Shown here: in pieces, positions 25,101-36,600 of the stretch
Layout: each line of letters starts with the position of its first letter
Numbering within the stretch: position 1 is the stretch's first letter
Assembly: GCF_029227915.1 (NCBI RefSeq)
Contig: NC_079881.1
Location: forward strand, 27,505,501 to 27,569,500
Source of the DNA: Hydractinia symbiolongicarpus
Lineage: Eukaryota; Cnidaria; Hydrozoa; Anthoathecata; Hydractiniidae
Reading direction: 5' to 3'
DNA: 64,000 nt
The notes under the pieces: model-generated
What the model was told of the DNA's origin: nothing
Database searches by the model: none
What the model saw: only the letters and a program-made list of their open reading frames with translations
Position numbers and translations under genes: made by a program

Positions 25101-27716
25101 ACTTCTTTTATTCAGCGTCTCATCAAAAATGAAAACATTTTTGAAAACTACAAGTCTCATGCGATTTAGTGGTGAAAAGATAATTTAAAAAATCGTTCTG
25201 GAAATGAGTTTACTCACAGGGTACTTTCTTTGTATACATTCCACTATACGGGACAAGCCCGGGATTTACGGGAAATCGCGGGTTTTCGTTTGCCGGCGAT
25301 TAAACTTCTTTTATTCAGCGTCTCATCAAAAATGAAAAAATTTTGAAAAACTACAAGTCGCATGGGCTTTAGTGGTGAAATAATAATTTAAAAAATCGTT
25401 CGGGAAATGAGTTTACTCCCTGGGTACTTTCTTTGTATACTTTTGACTATATGGGCCAAGCGCGGGATTTTCGGGAAATCGCGGGTTTTCGTTTGCCGGC
25501 GATTAAACTTCTTTTATTCAGCCTCTCATCAAAAATGAAAACATTTTTGAAAACTACAAGTCTTATGCGTTTTAGTGGTGAAAAAATAATTTAAAAAATC
25601 GTTCCGGAAATGAGTTTACTCACAGGGTACATTCTTTGTATACATTGGACTATACGGGCCAAGCCCGGGATTTGCGGAAAATCGCGGGTTTTCGTTTGCC
25701 GGCGATTAAACCTCTTTCAATAAGCGTCTCATCAAAAATAAAAACATTTTTGAAAACTACAAGTGTTATGCGTTTTAGTGGTGAAAAAAAAATTTAAAAA
25801 ATCGTTCGGGAAATGAGTTTACTCCTTGGGTACTTTCTTTGTATACTTTTGACTATACGGGCCAAGCCCGGGATTTACGGGAAATCGCGGGTTTTCGTTT
25901 GCCGGCGATTAAGCTTCTTTTATTCAGTGTCTCATCAAAAATGAAAACATTTTTGAAAACTACAAGTCTTATGCGTTTTAGTGGTGAAAAAAAATTTAAA
26001 AGATCGCTCTGGAAATGAGTATGCTCACAGGGTACATTCTTTGTATACATTCGACTATGCGGGCCAAGCCCGGGATTTGCGGGAAATCGCGGGTTTTCGT
26101 TTGCCGGCGATTAAACCTCTTTCATTAAGCGTCTCATTAAAAATGAAAACATTTTTAAAAACTACAAGTCTCATGGGCTTTAGTGGTGAAATAATAATTT
26201 AAAAAATCGTTCGGGAAATGAGTTTACTCCCTAGGTACTTTCTTTGTATACTTTTGACTATACGGGCCAAGCCCGGGATTTACGGGAAATCGCAGGTTTT
26301 CGTTTGCCGGCGATTAAACTTCTTTTATTCAGCCTCTCATCAAAAATGAAAACATTTTTGAAAACTACAAGTCTCATGCGTTTTAGTGGTGAAAAAATAA
26401 TTTAAAAAATCGCTCTGGAAATGAGTATGCTCACAGGGTACATTCTTTGCATACATTCGACTATGCGGGCCAAGCCCGGGATTTGCGGGAAATCGCGGGT
26501 TTTCGTTTGCCGGCGATTAAACCTTTTTCATTAAGCGTCTCATCAAAAATGAAAACATTTTTAAAAACTACAAGTCTCATGGGCTTTAGTGGTGAAATAA
26601 TAATTTAAAAAATCGTTCGGGAAATGAGTTTACTCCCTGGGTACTTTCTTTGTATACTTTTGACTATACGGGCCAAGCCTGGGATTTACGGGAAATCGCG
26701 GGTTTTCGTTTGCCGGCGATTAAACCTCTTTCATAAAGCGTCTCTTTAAAAATGAAAACATTTTTGAGAACTACAAGTCTCATTCGTTCTAGTGGTGCAG
26801 AAATAATTTGAAAAATCGTTCGGGAAATCAGTTTACTCCTTGGGTACTTTCTTTATATACATTCAACTATACGGGCCAAGCCCGGGATTTTCGGGAAATC
26901 GCGGGTTTTCGTTTGCCGGCGATTAAACTTCTTTTATTCAGCGTCTCATCAAAAATAAAAACAAGTTTAAAAACTACAAGTCTCATGCGTTTTAGTGGTG
27001 AAAAAATAATTTAAAAAATCGCTCTGGAAATGAGTATGCTCACAGGGTACATTCTTTGTATACATTCCACTATGCAGGCCAAGCCCGGGATTTGCGGGAA
27101 ATCGCAGGTTTTAGTTTGCCGGCGATTAAACCTCTTTCATTAAGCGTCTCATCAAAAATAAAAACATTTTTGAAAACTACAAGTGTTATGCGTTTTAGTG
27201 GTGAAAAAAAAATTTAAAAAATCGTTCGGGAAATGAGTTTACTCCTTGGGTACTTTCTTTGTATACTTTTGACTATACGGGCCAAGCCCGGGATTTGCGG
27301 AAAATCGCGGGTTTTCGTTTGCCGGCGATTAAACCTCTTTCATTAAGCGTCTTATCAAAAATGAAAACATTTTTGAAAACTACAAGTCTCATGCGTTTTA
27401 GTGGTGAAAAAATAATTTAAAAAATCGCTCTGGATATGAGTATGCTCACAGGGTACATTCTTTGCATACATTCGACTATGCGGGCCAAGCCCGGGATTTG
27501 CGGGAAATCGCGGGTTTTCGTTTGCCGGCGATTAAACCTTTTTCATTAAGCGTCTCATCAAAAATGAAAACATTTTTAAAAACTACAAGTCTCATGGGCT
27601 TTAGTGGTGAAATAATAATTTAAAAAATCGTTCGGGAAATGAGTTTACTCCCTGGGTACTTTCTTTGTATACTTTTGACTATACGGGCCAAGCCCGGGAT
27701 TTACGGGAAATCGCGG
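22035..27716. repeat. 14-monomer direct tandem duplication (2,841 bp)
   Basis: 22,035-24,875 and 24,876-27,716 are adjacent copies that differ at only a handful of bases: a 1-bp deletion in CCACTATCGGGAC near 22,407, AAGTCTC against AAGTCGC near 25,358, and one A/T run near 22,940. The left boundary lies after monomer base 86 (GCAGG against GCGGG) and the right boundary before base 96 (CGTTTG against CGTTCG), so the exchange mapped to bases 87-95. Confidence 0.93.
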
Positions 27717-28989
27717 GTTTTCGTTCGCCGGCGATTAAACCTCTTTCATAAAGCGTCTCATTAAAAATGAAAACATTTTTGAGAACTACAAGTCTCATTC
27801 GTTCTAGTGGTGCAGAAGTAATTTGAAAAATCGTTCGGGAAATCAGTTTACTCCTTGGGTACTTTCTTTATATACATTCAACTATACGGGCCAAGCCCGG
27901 GATTTACGGGAAATCGCGGGTTTTTGTTTGCCGGCAATTAAACTTCTTTTATTCAGCGTCTCATCAAAAATAAAAACAAGTTTAAAAACTACAAGTCTCA
28001 TGCGTTTTAGTGGTGAAAAAATAATTTAAAAAATCGTTCGGGAAATGAGTTTACTCCCTGGGTACTTTCTTTGTATACTTTTGACTATACGGGCCAAGCC
28101 CGGGATTTACGAGAAATCGCGGGTTTTCGTTTGCCGGCGATTAAACTTCTTTTATTCAGCGTCTCATCAAAAATGAAAACATTTTTGAAAACTACAAGTC
28201 TTATGCGTTTTAGTGGTGAAAAAATAATTTAAAAAATCGCTCTGGAAATGAGTATGCTCACAGGGTACATTCTTTGTATACATTCGACTATGCGGGCCAA
28301 GCCCGGGATTTGCGGGAAATCGCAGGTTTTCGTTTGCCGGCGATTAAACCTCTTTCATTAAGCGTCTCATGAAAAATGAAAACATTTTTAAAAACTACAA
28401 GTCTCATGGGCTTTAGTGGTGAAATAATAATTTAAAAAATCGTTCGGGAAATGAGTTTACTCCCTGGGTACTTTCTTTGTATACTTTTGACTATACGGGC
28501 CAAGCCCGGGATTTACGGGAAATCGCGGGTTTTCGTTTGCCGGCGATTAAACTTCTTTTATTCAGCCTCTCATCAAAAATGAAAACATTTTTGAAAACTA
28601 CAAGTCTTATGCGTTTTAGTGGTGAAAAAATAATTTAAAAAATCGCTCTGGAAATGAGTATGCTCACAGGGTACATTCTTTGCATACATTCGACTATGCG
28701 GGCCAAGCCCGGGATTTGCGGGAAATCGCGGGTTTTCGTTTGCCGGCGATTAAACCTTTTTCATTAAGCGTCTCATCAAAAATGAAAACATTTTTAAAAA
28801 CTACAAGTCTCATGGGCTTTAGTGGTGAAATAATAATTTAAAAAATCGTTCGGGAAATGAGTTTACTCCCTGGGTACTTTCTTTGTATACTTTTGACTAT
28901 ACGGGCCAAGCCCGGGATTTACGGGAAATCGCGGGTTTTCGTTTGCCGGCGATTAAACTTCTTTTATTCAGCCTCTCATCAAAAATGAA

Positions 28990-29003
28990 AACATAATTTA
29001 AAA
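28990..29003. repeat. Monomer with 43-bp internal deletion
   Basis: GAAAACAT runs directly into AATTTAAA, so monomer bases 147-189 are missing; the right arm of the 9-bp dyad and the TAGTGG box are lost. The same deletion recurs near 29,762, 32,767 and 33,533. The two members of each pair lie 769 or 766 bp apart, that is 4 monomers minus 43, so the deletion spread by tandem duplication. Confidence 0.93.
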
Positions 29004-29755
29004 AATCGTTCGGGAAATGAGTTTACTCCCTGGCTACTTTCTTTGTATACTTTTGACTATACGGGCCGAGTCCAGGATTTACAAGAAATCGCGGGTTTTC
29101 GTTTGCCGGCGATTAAACTTCTTTTATTCAGCGCCTCATCAAAAATGAAATCGTTTTTGAAAACTACAAGTCTCATTCGTTTTAGTGGTGCAGAAATAAT
29201 TTGAAAAATCGTTCGGGAAATCAGTTTACTCACAGGGTACTTTCTTTGTACACATTCGACTATACGGGACAAGCCCGGGATTTACGGGAAATCGCGGGTT
29301 TTCGTTTGCCGGCGATTAAACTTCTTTTATTCAGCGTCTCATCAAAAATAAAAACAAGTTTAAAAACTACAAGTCTCATGCGTTTTAGTGGTGAAAAAAT
29401 AATTTAAAAAATCGTTCGGGAAATGAGTTTACTCCCTGGGTACTTTCTTTGTATACTTTTGACTATACGGGCCAAGCCCGGGATTTACGGGAAATCGCGG
29501 GTTTTCGTTTGCCGGCGATTAAACCTTTTTCATTAAGCGTCTCATCAAAAATGAAAACATTTTTAAAAACTACAAGTCTCATGGGCTTTAGTGGTGAAAT
29601 AATAATTTAAAAAATCGTTCGGGAAATGAGTTTACTCCCTGGGTACTTTCTTTGTATACTTTTGACTATACGGGCCGAGTCTGGGATTTACGGGAAATCG
29701 CAGGTTTTCTTTTGCCGGCAATTAAACCTCTTTCATTAAGCGTCTCATTAAAAAT

Positions 29756-29769
29756 GAAAACATAATTTA
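29756..29769. repeat. Monomer with the same 43-bp deletion, different left context
   Basis: The identical GAAAACAT-AATTT junction, but preceded by CATTAAGCGTCTCATTAAAA instead of CAGCCTCTCATCAAAA. The same deletion on two left backgrounds means an exchange between monomer base 132 and the deletion, inside the dyad region. Confidence 0.9.
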
Positions 29770-31361
29770 AAAAATCGTTCGGGAAATGAGTTTACTCCCT
29801 GGGTACTTTCTTTGTATACTTTTGACTATACGGGCCGAGTCCAGGATTTACAAGAAATCGCGGGTTTTCGTTTGCCGGCGATTAAACTTCTTTTATTCAG
29901 CGCCTCATCAAAAATGAAATCGTTTTTGAAAACTACAAGTCTCATTCGTTTTAGTGGTGCAGAAATAATTTGAAAAATCGTTCGGGAAATCAGTTTACTC
30001 ACAGGGTACTTTCTTTGTACACATTCGACTATACGGGACAAGCCCGGGATTTACGGGAAATCGCGGGTTTTCGTTTGCCGGCGATTAAACTTCTTTTATT
30101 CAGCGTCTCATCAAAAATAAAAACAAGTTTAAAAACTACAAGTCTCATGCGTTTTAGTGGTGAAAAAATAATTTAAAAAATCGTTCGGGAAATGAGTTTA
30201 CTCCCTGGGTACTTTCTTTGTATACTTTTGACTATACGGGCCAAGCCCGGGATTTACGGGAAATCGCGGGTTTTCGTTTGCCGGCGATTAAACTTCTTTT
30301 ATTCAGCGTCTCATCAAAAATGAAAACATTTTTCAAAACTACAAGTCTTATGCGTTTTAGTGGTGAAAAAATAATTTAAAAAATCGCTCTGGAAATGAGT
30401 ATGCTCACAGGGTACATTCTTTGTATACATTCGACTATGCGGGCCAAGCCCGGGATTTGCGGGAAATCGCAGGTTTTCGTTTGCCGGCGATTAAACCTCT
30501 TTCATTAAGCGTCTCATCAAAAACGAAAACATTTTTAAAAACTACAAGTCTCATGGGCTTTAGTGGTGAAATAATAATTAAAAAAATCGTTCGGGAAATG
30601 AGTTTACTCCCTGGGTACTTTCTTTGTATACTTTTGACTATACGGGCCAAGCCCGGGATTTACGGGAAATTGCGGGTTTTCGTTTCCCGGCGATTAAACT
30701 TCTTTTATTCAGCCTCTCATCAAAAATGAAAACATTTTTGAAAACTACAAGTCTCATGCGTTTTAGTGGTGAAAAAATAATTTAAAAAATCGCTCTGGAT
30801 ATGAGTATGCTTACAGGGTACATTCTTTGCATACATTCGACTATGCGGGCCAAGCCCGGGATTTGCGGGAAATCGCGGGTTTTCGTTTGCCGGCGATTAA
30901 ACCTTTTTCATTAAGCGTCTCATCAAAAATGAAAACATTTTTAAAAACTACAAGTCTCATGGGCTTTAGTGGTGAAATAATAATTTAAAAAATCGTTCGG
31001 GAAATGAGTTTACTCCCTGGGTACTTTCTTTGTATACTTTTGACTATACGGGCCAAGCCCGGAATTTACGGGAAATCGCGGGTTTTCGTTCGCCGGCGAT
31101 TAAACCTCTTTCATAAAGCGTCTCATTAAAAATGAAAACATTTTTGAGAACTACAAGTCTCATTCGTTCTAGTGGTGCAGAAGTAATTTGAAAAATCGTT
31201 CGGGAAATCAGTTTACTCCTTGGGTACTTTCTTTATATACATTCAACTATTCGGGCCAAGCCCGGGATTTACGGGAAATCGCGGGTTTTTGTTTGCCGGC
31301 GATTAAACTTCTTTTATTCAGCGTCTCATCAAAAATAAAAACAAGTTTAAAAACTACAAGT

Positions 31362-32173
31362 CTCATGCGTTTTAGTGGTGAAAAAATAATTTAAAAAATC
31401 GTTCGGGAAATGAGTTTACTCCCTGGGTACTTTCTTTGTATACTTTTGACTATACGGGCCAAGCCCGGGATTTACGAGAAATCGCGGGTTTTCGTTTGCC
31501 GGCGATTAAACTTCTTTTATTCAGCGTCTCATCAAAAATGAAAACATTTTTGAAAACTACAAGTCTTATGCGTTTTAGTGGTGAAAAAATAATTTAAAAA
31601 ATCGCTCTGGAAATGAGTATGCTCACAGGGTACATTCTTTGTATACATTCGACTATGCGGGCCAAGCCCGGGATTTGCGGGAAATCGCAGGTTTTCGTTT
31701 GCCGGCGATTAAACCTCTTTCATTAAGCGTCTCATCAAAAATGAAAACATTTTTAAAAACTACAAGTCTCATGCGTTTTAGTGGTGAAAAAATAATTTAA
31801 AAAATCGTTCGGGAAATGAGTTTACTCCCTGGGCACTTTCTTTGTATACTTTTGACTATACGGGCCAAGCCCGGGATTTACGAGAAATCGCGGGTTTTCG
31901 TTTGCCGGCGATTAAACTTCTTTTATTCAGCGTCTCATCAAAAATGAAAACATTTTTGAAAACTACAAGTCTTATGCGTTTTAGTGGTGAAAAAATAATT
32001 TAAAAAATCGCTCTGGAAATGAGTATGCTCACAGGGTACATTCTTTGTATACATTCGACTATGCGGGCCAAGCCCGGGATTTGCGGGAAATCGCAGGTTT
32101 TCGTTTGCCGGCGATTAAACCTCTTTCATTAAGCGTCTCATCAAAAATGAAAACATTTTTAAAAACTACAAGT
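31362..32173. repeat. 2-monomer tandem duplication (406 bp) inside the larger block
   Basis: 31,362-31,767 and 31,768-32,173 are adjacent copies, marked by TTTACGAGAAATCG at 31,471 and 31,877. The equivalent place in the first large copy (near 28,108) has this marker only once, so the dimer doubled after, or during, the 17-monomer duplication. The second copy has its own change, CTGGGCACTTTC near 31,829. Confidence 0.88.
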
Positions 32174-32760
32174 CTCATGGGCTTTAGTGGTGAAATAATA
32201 ATTTAAAAAATCGTTCGGGAAATGAGTTTACTCCCTGGGTACTTTCTTTGTATACTTTTGACTATACGGGCCAAGCCCGGGATTTACGGGAAATCGCGGG
32301 TTTTCGTTTGCCGGCGATTAAACTTCTTTTATTCAGCCTCTCATCAAAAATGAAAACATTTTTGAAAACTACAAGTCTTATGCGTTTTAGTGGTGAAAAA
32401 ATAATTTAAAAAATCGCTCTGGAAATGAGTATGCTCACAGGGTACATTCTTTGCATACATTCGACTATGCGGGCCAAGCCCGGGATTTGCGGGAAATCGC
32501 GGGTTTTCGTTTGCCGGCGATTAAACCTTTTTCATTAAGCGTCTCATCAAAAATGAAAACATTTTTAAAAACTACAAGTCTCATGGGCTTTAGTGATGAA
32601 ATAATAATTTAAAAAATCGTTCGGGAAATGAGTTTACTCCCTGGGTACTTTCTTTGTATACTTTTGACTATACGGGCCAAGCCCGGGATTTACGGGAAAT
32701 CGCGTGTTTTCGTTTGCCGGCGATTAAACTTCTTTTATTCAGCCTCTCATCAAAAATGAA

Positions 32761-32774
32761 AACATAATTTAAAA
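32761..32774. repeat. Monomer with 43-bp deletion (copy in second large block)
   Basis: This copy is 3,771 bp downstream of the one near 28,990 and has the same left context, CAGCCTCTCATC. It was carried along by the large tandem duplication. Confidence 0.9.
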
Positions 32775-33526
32775 AATCGTTCGGGAAATGAGTTTACTCC
32801 CTGGCTACTTTCTTTGTATACTTTTGACTATACGGGCCGAGTCCAGGATTTACAAGAAATCGCGGGTTTTCGTTTGCCGGCGATTAAACTTCTTTTATTC
32901 AGCGCCTCATCAAAAATGAAATCGTTTTTGAAAACTACAAGTCTCATTCGTTTTAGTGGTGCAGAAATAATTTGAAAAATCGTTCGGGAAATCAGTTTAC
33001 TCACAGGGTACTTTCTTTGTACACATTCGACTATACGGGACAAGCCCGGGATTTACGGGAAATCGCGGGTTTTCGTTTGCCGGCGATTAAACTTCTTTTA
33101 TTCAGCGTCTCATCAAAAATAAAAACAAGTTTAAAAACTACAAGTCTCATGCGTTTTAGTGGTGAAAAAATAATTTAAAAAATCGTTCGGGAAATGAGTT
33201 TACTCCCTGGGTACTTTCTTTGTATACTTTTGACTATACGGGCCAAGCCCGGGATTTACGGGAAATCGCGGGTTTTCGTTTGCCGGCGATTAAACCTTTT
33301 TCATTAAGCGTCTCATCAAAAATGAAAACATTTTTAAAAACTACAAGTCTCATGGGCTTTAGTGGTGAAATAATAATTTAAAAAATCGTTCGGGAAATGA
33401 GTTTACTCCCTGGGTACTTTCTTTGTATACTTTTGACTATACGGGCCGAGTCTGGGATTTACGGGAAATCGCAGGTTTTCTTTTGCCGGCAATTAAACCT
33501 CTTTCATTAAGCGTCTCATTAAAAAT

Positions 33527-33540
33527 GAAAACATAATTTA
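33527..33540. repeat. Monomer with 43-bp deletion (fourth copy)
   Basis: This copy is 3,771 bp downstream of the one near 29,756 and has the same left context, CATTAAGCGTCTCATT. It completes two pairs that trace the order of events: deletion, then 4-monomer duplication, then 17-monomer duplication. Confidence 0.9.
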
Positions 33541-33699
33541 AAAAATCGTTCGGGAAATGAGTTTACTCCCTGGGTACTTTCTTTGTATACTTTTGACTAT
33601 ACGGGCCGAGTCCAGGATTTACAAGAAATCGCGGGTTTTCGTTTGCCGGCGATTAAACTTCTTTTATTCAGCGCCTCATCAAAAATGAAATCGTTTTTG

Positions 33700-36600
33700 A
33701 AAACTACAAGTCTCATTCGTTTTAGTGGTGCAGAAATAATTTGAAAAATCGTTCGGGAAATCAGTTTACTCACAGGGTACTTTCTTTGTACACATTCGAC
33801 TATACGGGACAAGCCCGGGATTTACGGGAAATCGCGGGTTTTCGTTTGCCGGCGATTAAACTTCTTTTATTCAGCGTCTCATCAAAAATAAAAACAAGTT
33901 TAAAAACTACAAGTCTCATGCGTTTTAGTGGTGAAAAAATAATTTAAAAAATCGTTCGGGAAATGAGTTTACTCCCTGGGTACTTTCTTTGTATACTTTT
34001 GACTATACGGGCCAAGCCCGGGATTTACGGGAAATCGCGGGTTTTCGTTTGCCGGCGATTAAACTTCTTTTATTCAGCGTCTCATCAAAAATGAAAACAT
34101 TTTTCAAAACTACAAGTCTTATGCGTTTTAGTGGTGAAAAAATAATTTAAAAAATCGCTCTGGAAATGAGTATGCTCACAGGGTACATTCTTTGTATACA
34201 TTCGACTATGCGGGCCAAGCCCGGGATTTGCGGGAAATCGCAGGTTTTCGTTTGCCGGCGATTAAACCTCTTTCATTAAGCGTCTCATCAAAAACGAAAA
34301 CATTTTTAAAAACTACAAGTCTCATGGGCTTTAGTGGTGAAATAATAATTAAAAAAATCGTTCGGGAAATGAGTTTACTCCCTGGGTACTTTCTTTGTAT
34401 ACTTTTGACTATACGGGCCAAGCCCGGGATTTACGGGAAATTGCGGGTTTTCGTTTCCCGGCGATTAAACTTCTTTTATTCAGCCTCTCATCAAAAATGA
34501 AAACATTTTTGAAAACTACAAGTCTTATGCGTTTTAGTGGTGAAAAAATAATTTAAAAAATCGCTCTGGAAATGAGTATGCTCACAGGGTACATTCTTTG
34601 CATACATTCGACTATGCGGGCCAAGCCCGGGATTTGCGGGAAATCGCGGGTTTTCGTTTGCCGGCGATTAAACCTTTTTCATTAAGCGTCTCATCAAAAA
34701 TGAAAACATTTTTAAAAACTACAAGTCTCATGGGCTTTAGTGGTGAAATAATAATTTAAAAAATCGTTCGGGAAATGAGTTTACTCCCTGGGTACTTTCT
34801 TTGTATACTTTTGACTATACGGGCCGAGTCTGGGATTTACGGGAAATCGCAGGTTTTCTTTTGCCGGCAATTAAACCTCTTTCATTAAGCGTCTCATTAA
34901 AAATGAAAATATTTTTGAAAACTACAAGTCTCATTCGTTCTAGTGGTGCCGAAATAATTTGAAAAATCGTTCGGGAAATCAGTTTACTCATTGGGTACTT
35001 TCTTTATATACATTCAACTATACGTGCCAAGCCCGGGATTTACGGGAAATCGCGGGTTTTCGTTTGCCGGCGATTAAACTTCTTTTATTCAGCGTCTCAT
35101 CAAAAATGAAAACAAGTTTGAAAACTACAAGTCTCATGCGTTTTAGTGGTGAAAATATAATTTAAAAAATCGTTCGGGAAATAAGTTTACTCCCTGGGTA
35201 CTTTCTTTGTATACTTTTGACTATACGGGCCAAGCCCGGGATTTACGGGAAATCGCGGATTTTCGTTTGCCGGCGATTAAACTTCTTTTATTCAGCCTCT
35301 CATCAAAAATGAAAACATTTTTGAAAACTACAAGTCTTATGCGTTTTAGTGGTGAAAAAATAATTTAAAAAATCGCTCTGGAAATGAGTATGCTCACAGG
35401 GTACATTCTTTGCATACATTCGACTATGCGGGCCAAGCCCGGGATTTGCGGGAAATCGCGGGTTTTCGTTTGCCGGCGATTAAACCTTTTTCATTAAGCG
35501 TCTCATCAAAAATGAAAACATTTTTAAAAACTACAAGTCTCATGGGCTTTAGTGGTGAAATAATAATTTAAAAAATCGTTCGGGAAATGAGTTTACTCCC
35601 TGGGTACTTTCTTTGTATACTTTTGACTATACGGGCCGAGTCTGGGATTTACGGGAAATCGCAGGTTTTCTTTTGCCGGCAATTAAACCTCTTTCATTAA
35701 GCGTCTCATTAAAAATGAAAATATTTTTGAAAACTACAAGTCTCATTCGTTCTAGTGGTGCCGAAATAATTTGAAAAATCGTTCGGGAAATCAGTTTACT
35801 CATTGGGTACTTTCTTTATATACATTCAACTATACGTGCCAAGCCCGGGATTTACGGGAAATCGCGGGTTTTCGTTTGCCGGCGATTAAACTTCTTTTAT
35901 TCAGCGTCTCATCAAAAATGAAAACAAGTTTGAAAACTACAAGTCTCATGCGTTTTAGTGGTGAAAATATAATTTAAAAAATCGTTCGGGAAATAAGTTT
36001 ACTCCCTGGGTACTTTCTTTGTATACTTTTGACTATACGGGCCAAGCCCGGGATTTACGGGAAATCGCGGGTTTTCGTTTGCCGGCGATTAAACTTCTTT
36101 TATTCAGCCTCTCATCAAAAATGAAAACATTTTTGAAAACTACAAGTCTTATGCGTTTTAGTGGTGAAAAAATAATTTAAAAAATCGCTCTGGAAATGAG
36201 TATGCTCACAGGGTACATTCTTTGCATACATTCGACTATGCGGGCCTAGCCCGGGATTTGCGGGAAATCGCGGGTTTTCGTTTGCCGGCGATTAAACCTT
36301 TTTCATTAAGCGTCTCATCAAAAATGAAAACATTTTTAAAAACTACAAGTCTCATGGGCTTTAGTGGTGAAATAATAATTTAAAAAATCGTTCGGGAAAT
36401 GAGTTTACTCCCTGGGTACTTTCTTTGTATACTTTTGACTATACGGGCCGAGTCTGGGATTTACGGGAAATCGCAGGTTTTCGTTTGCCGGCGATTAAAC
36501 CTCTTTCATTAAGCTTCTCATTAAAAATGAAAATATTTTTGAAAACTACAAGTCTCATTCGTTTTAGTGGTGCAGAAATAATTTGAAAAATCGTTCGGGA

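Larger units (their letters stand above)
27355..34500. repeat. 17-monomer tandem duplication, second copy 2 monomers longer
   Basis: The first copy, 27,355-30,720, spans 3,365 bp; the second, 30,721-34,495, is offset by 3,365 bp at its start and 3,771 bp after an internal 406-bp duplication. Markers at both offsets include CTCTGGATATGAG (near 27,428 and 30,793), TTCGTTCGCCGG (27,720 and 31,085), the 43-bp deletion monomers, TTTTTCAAAAC, and TTTCCCGGCG. In monomer coordinates the breakpoint lies between bases 129 and 166. Confidence 0.9.

Noticed and set aside
25232-25262. True CENP-B box
   Set aside because: The spacing between TTCG and CGGG is 6 rather than 7 bases, and the required A is out of register; most subfamilies lack the TTCG.
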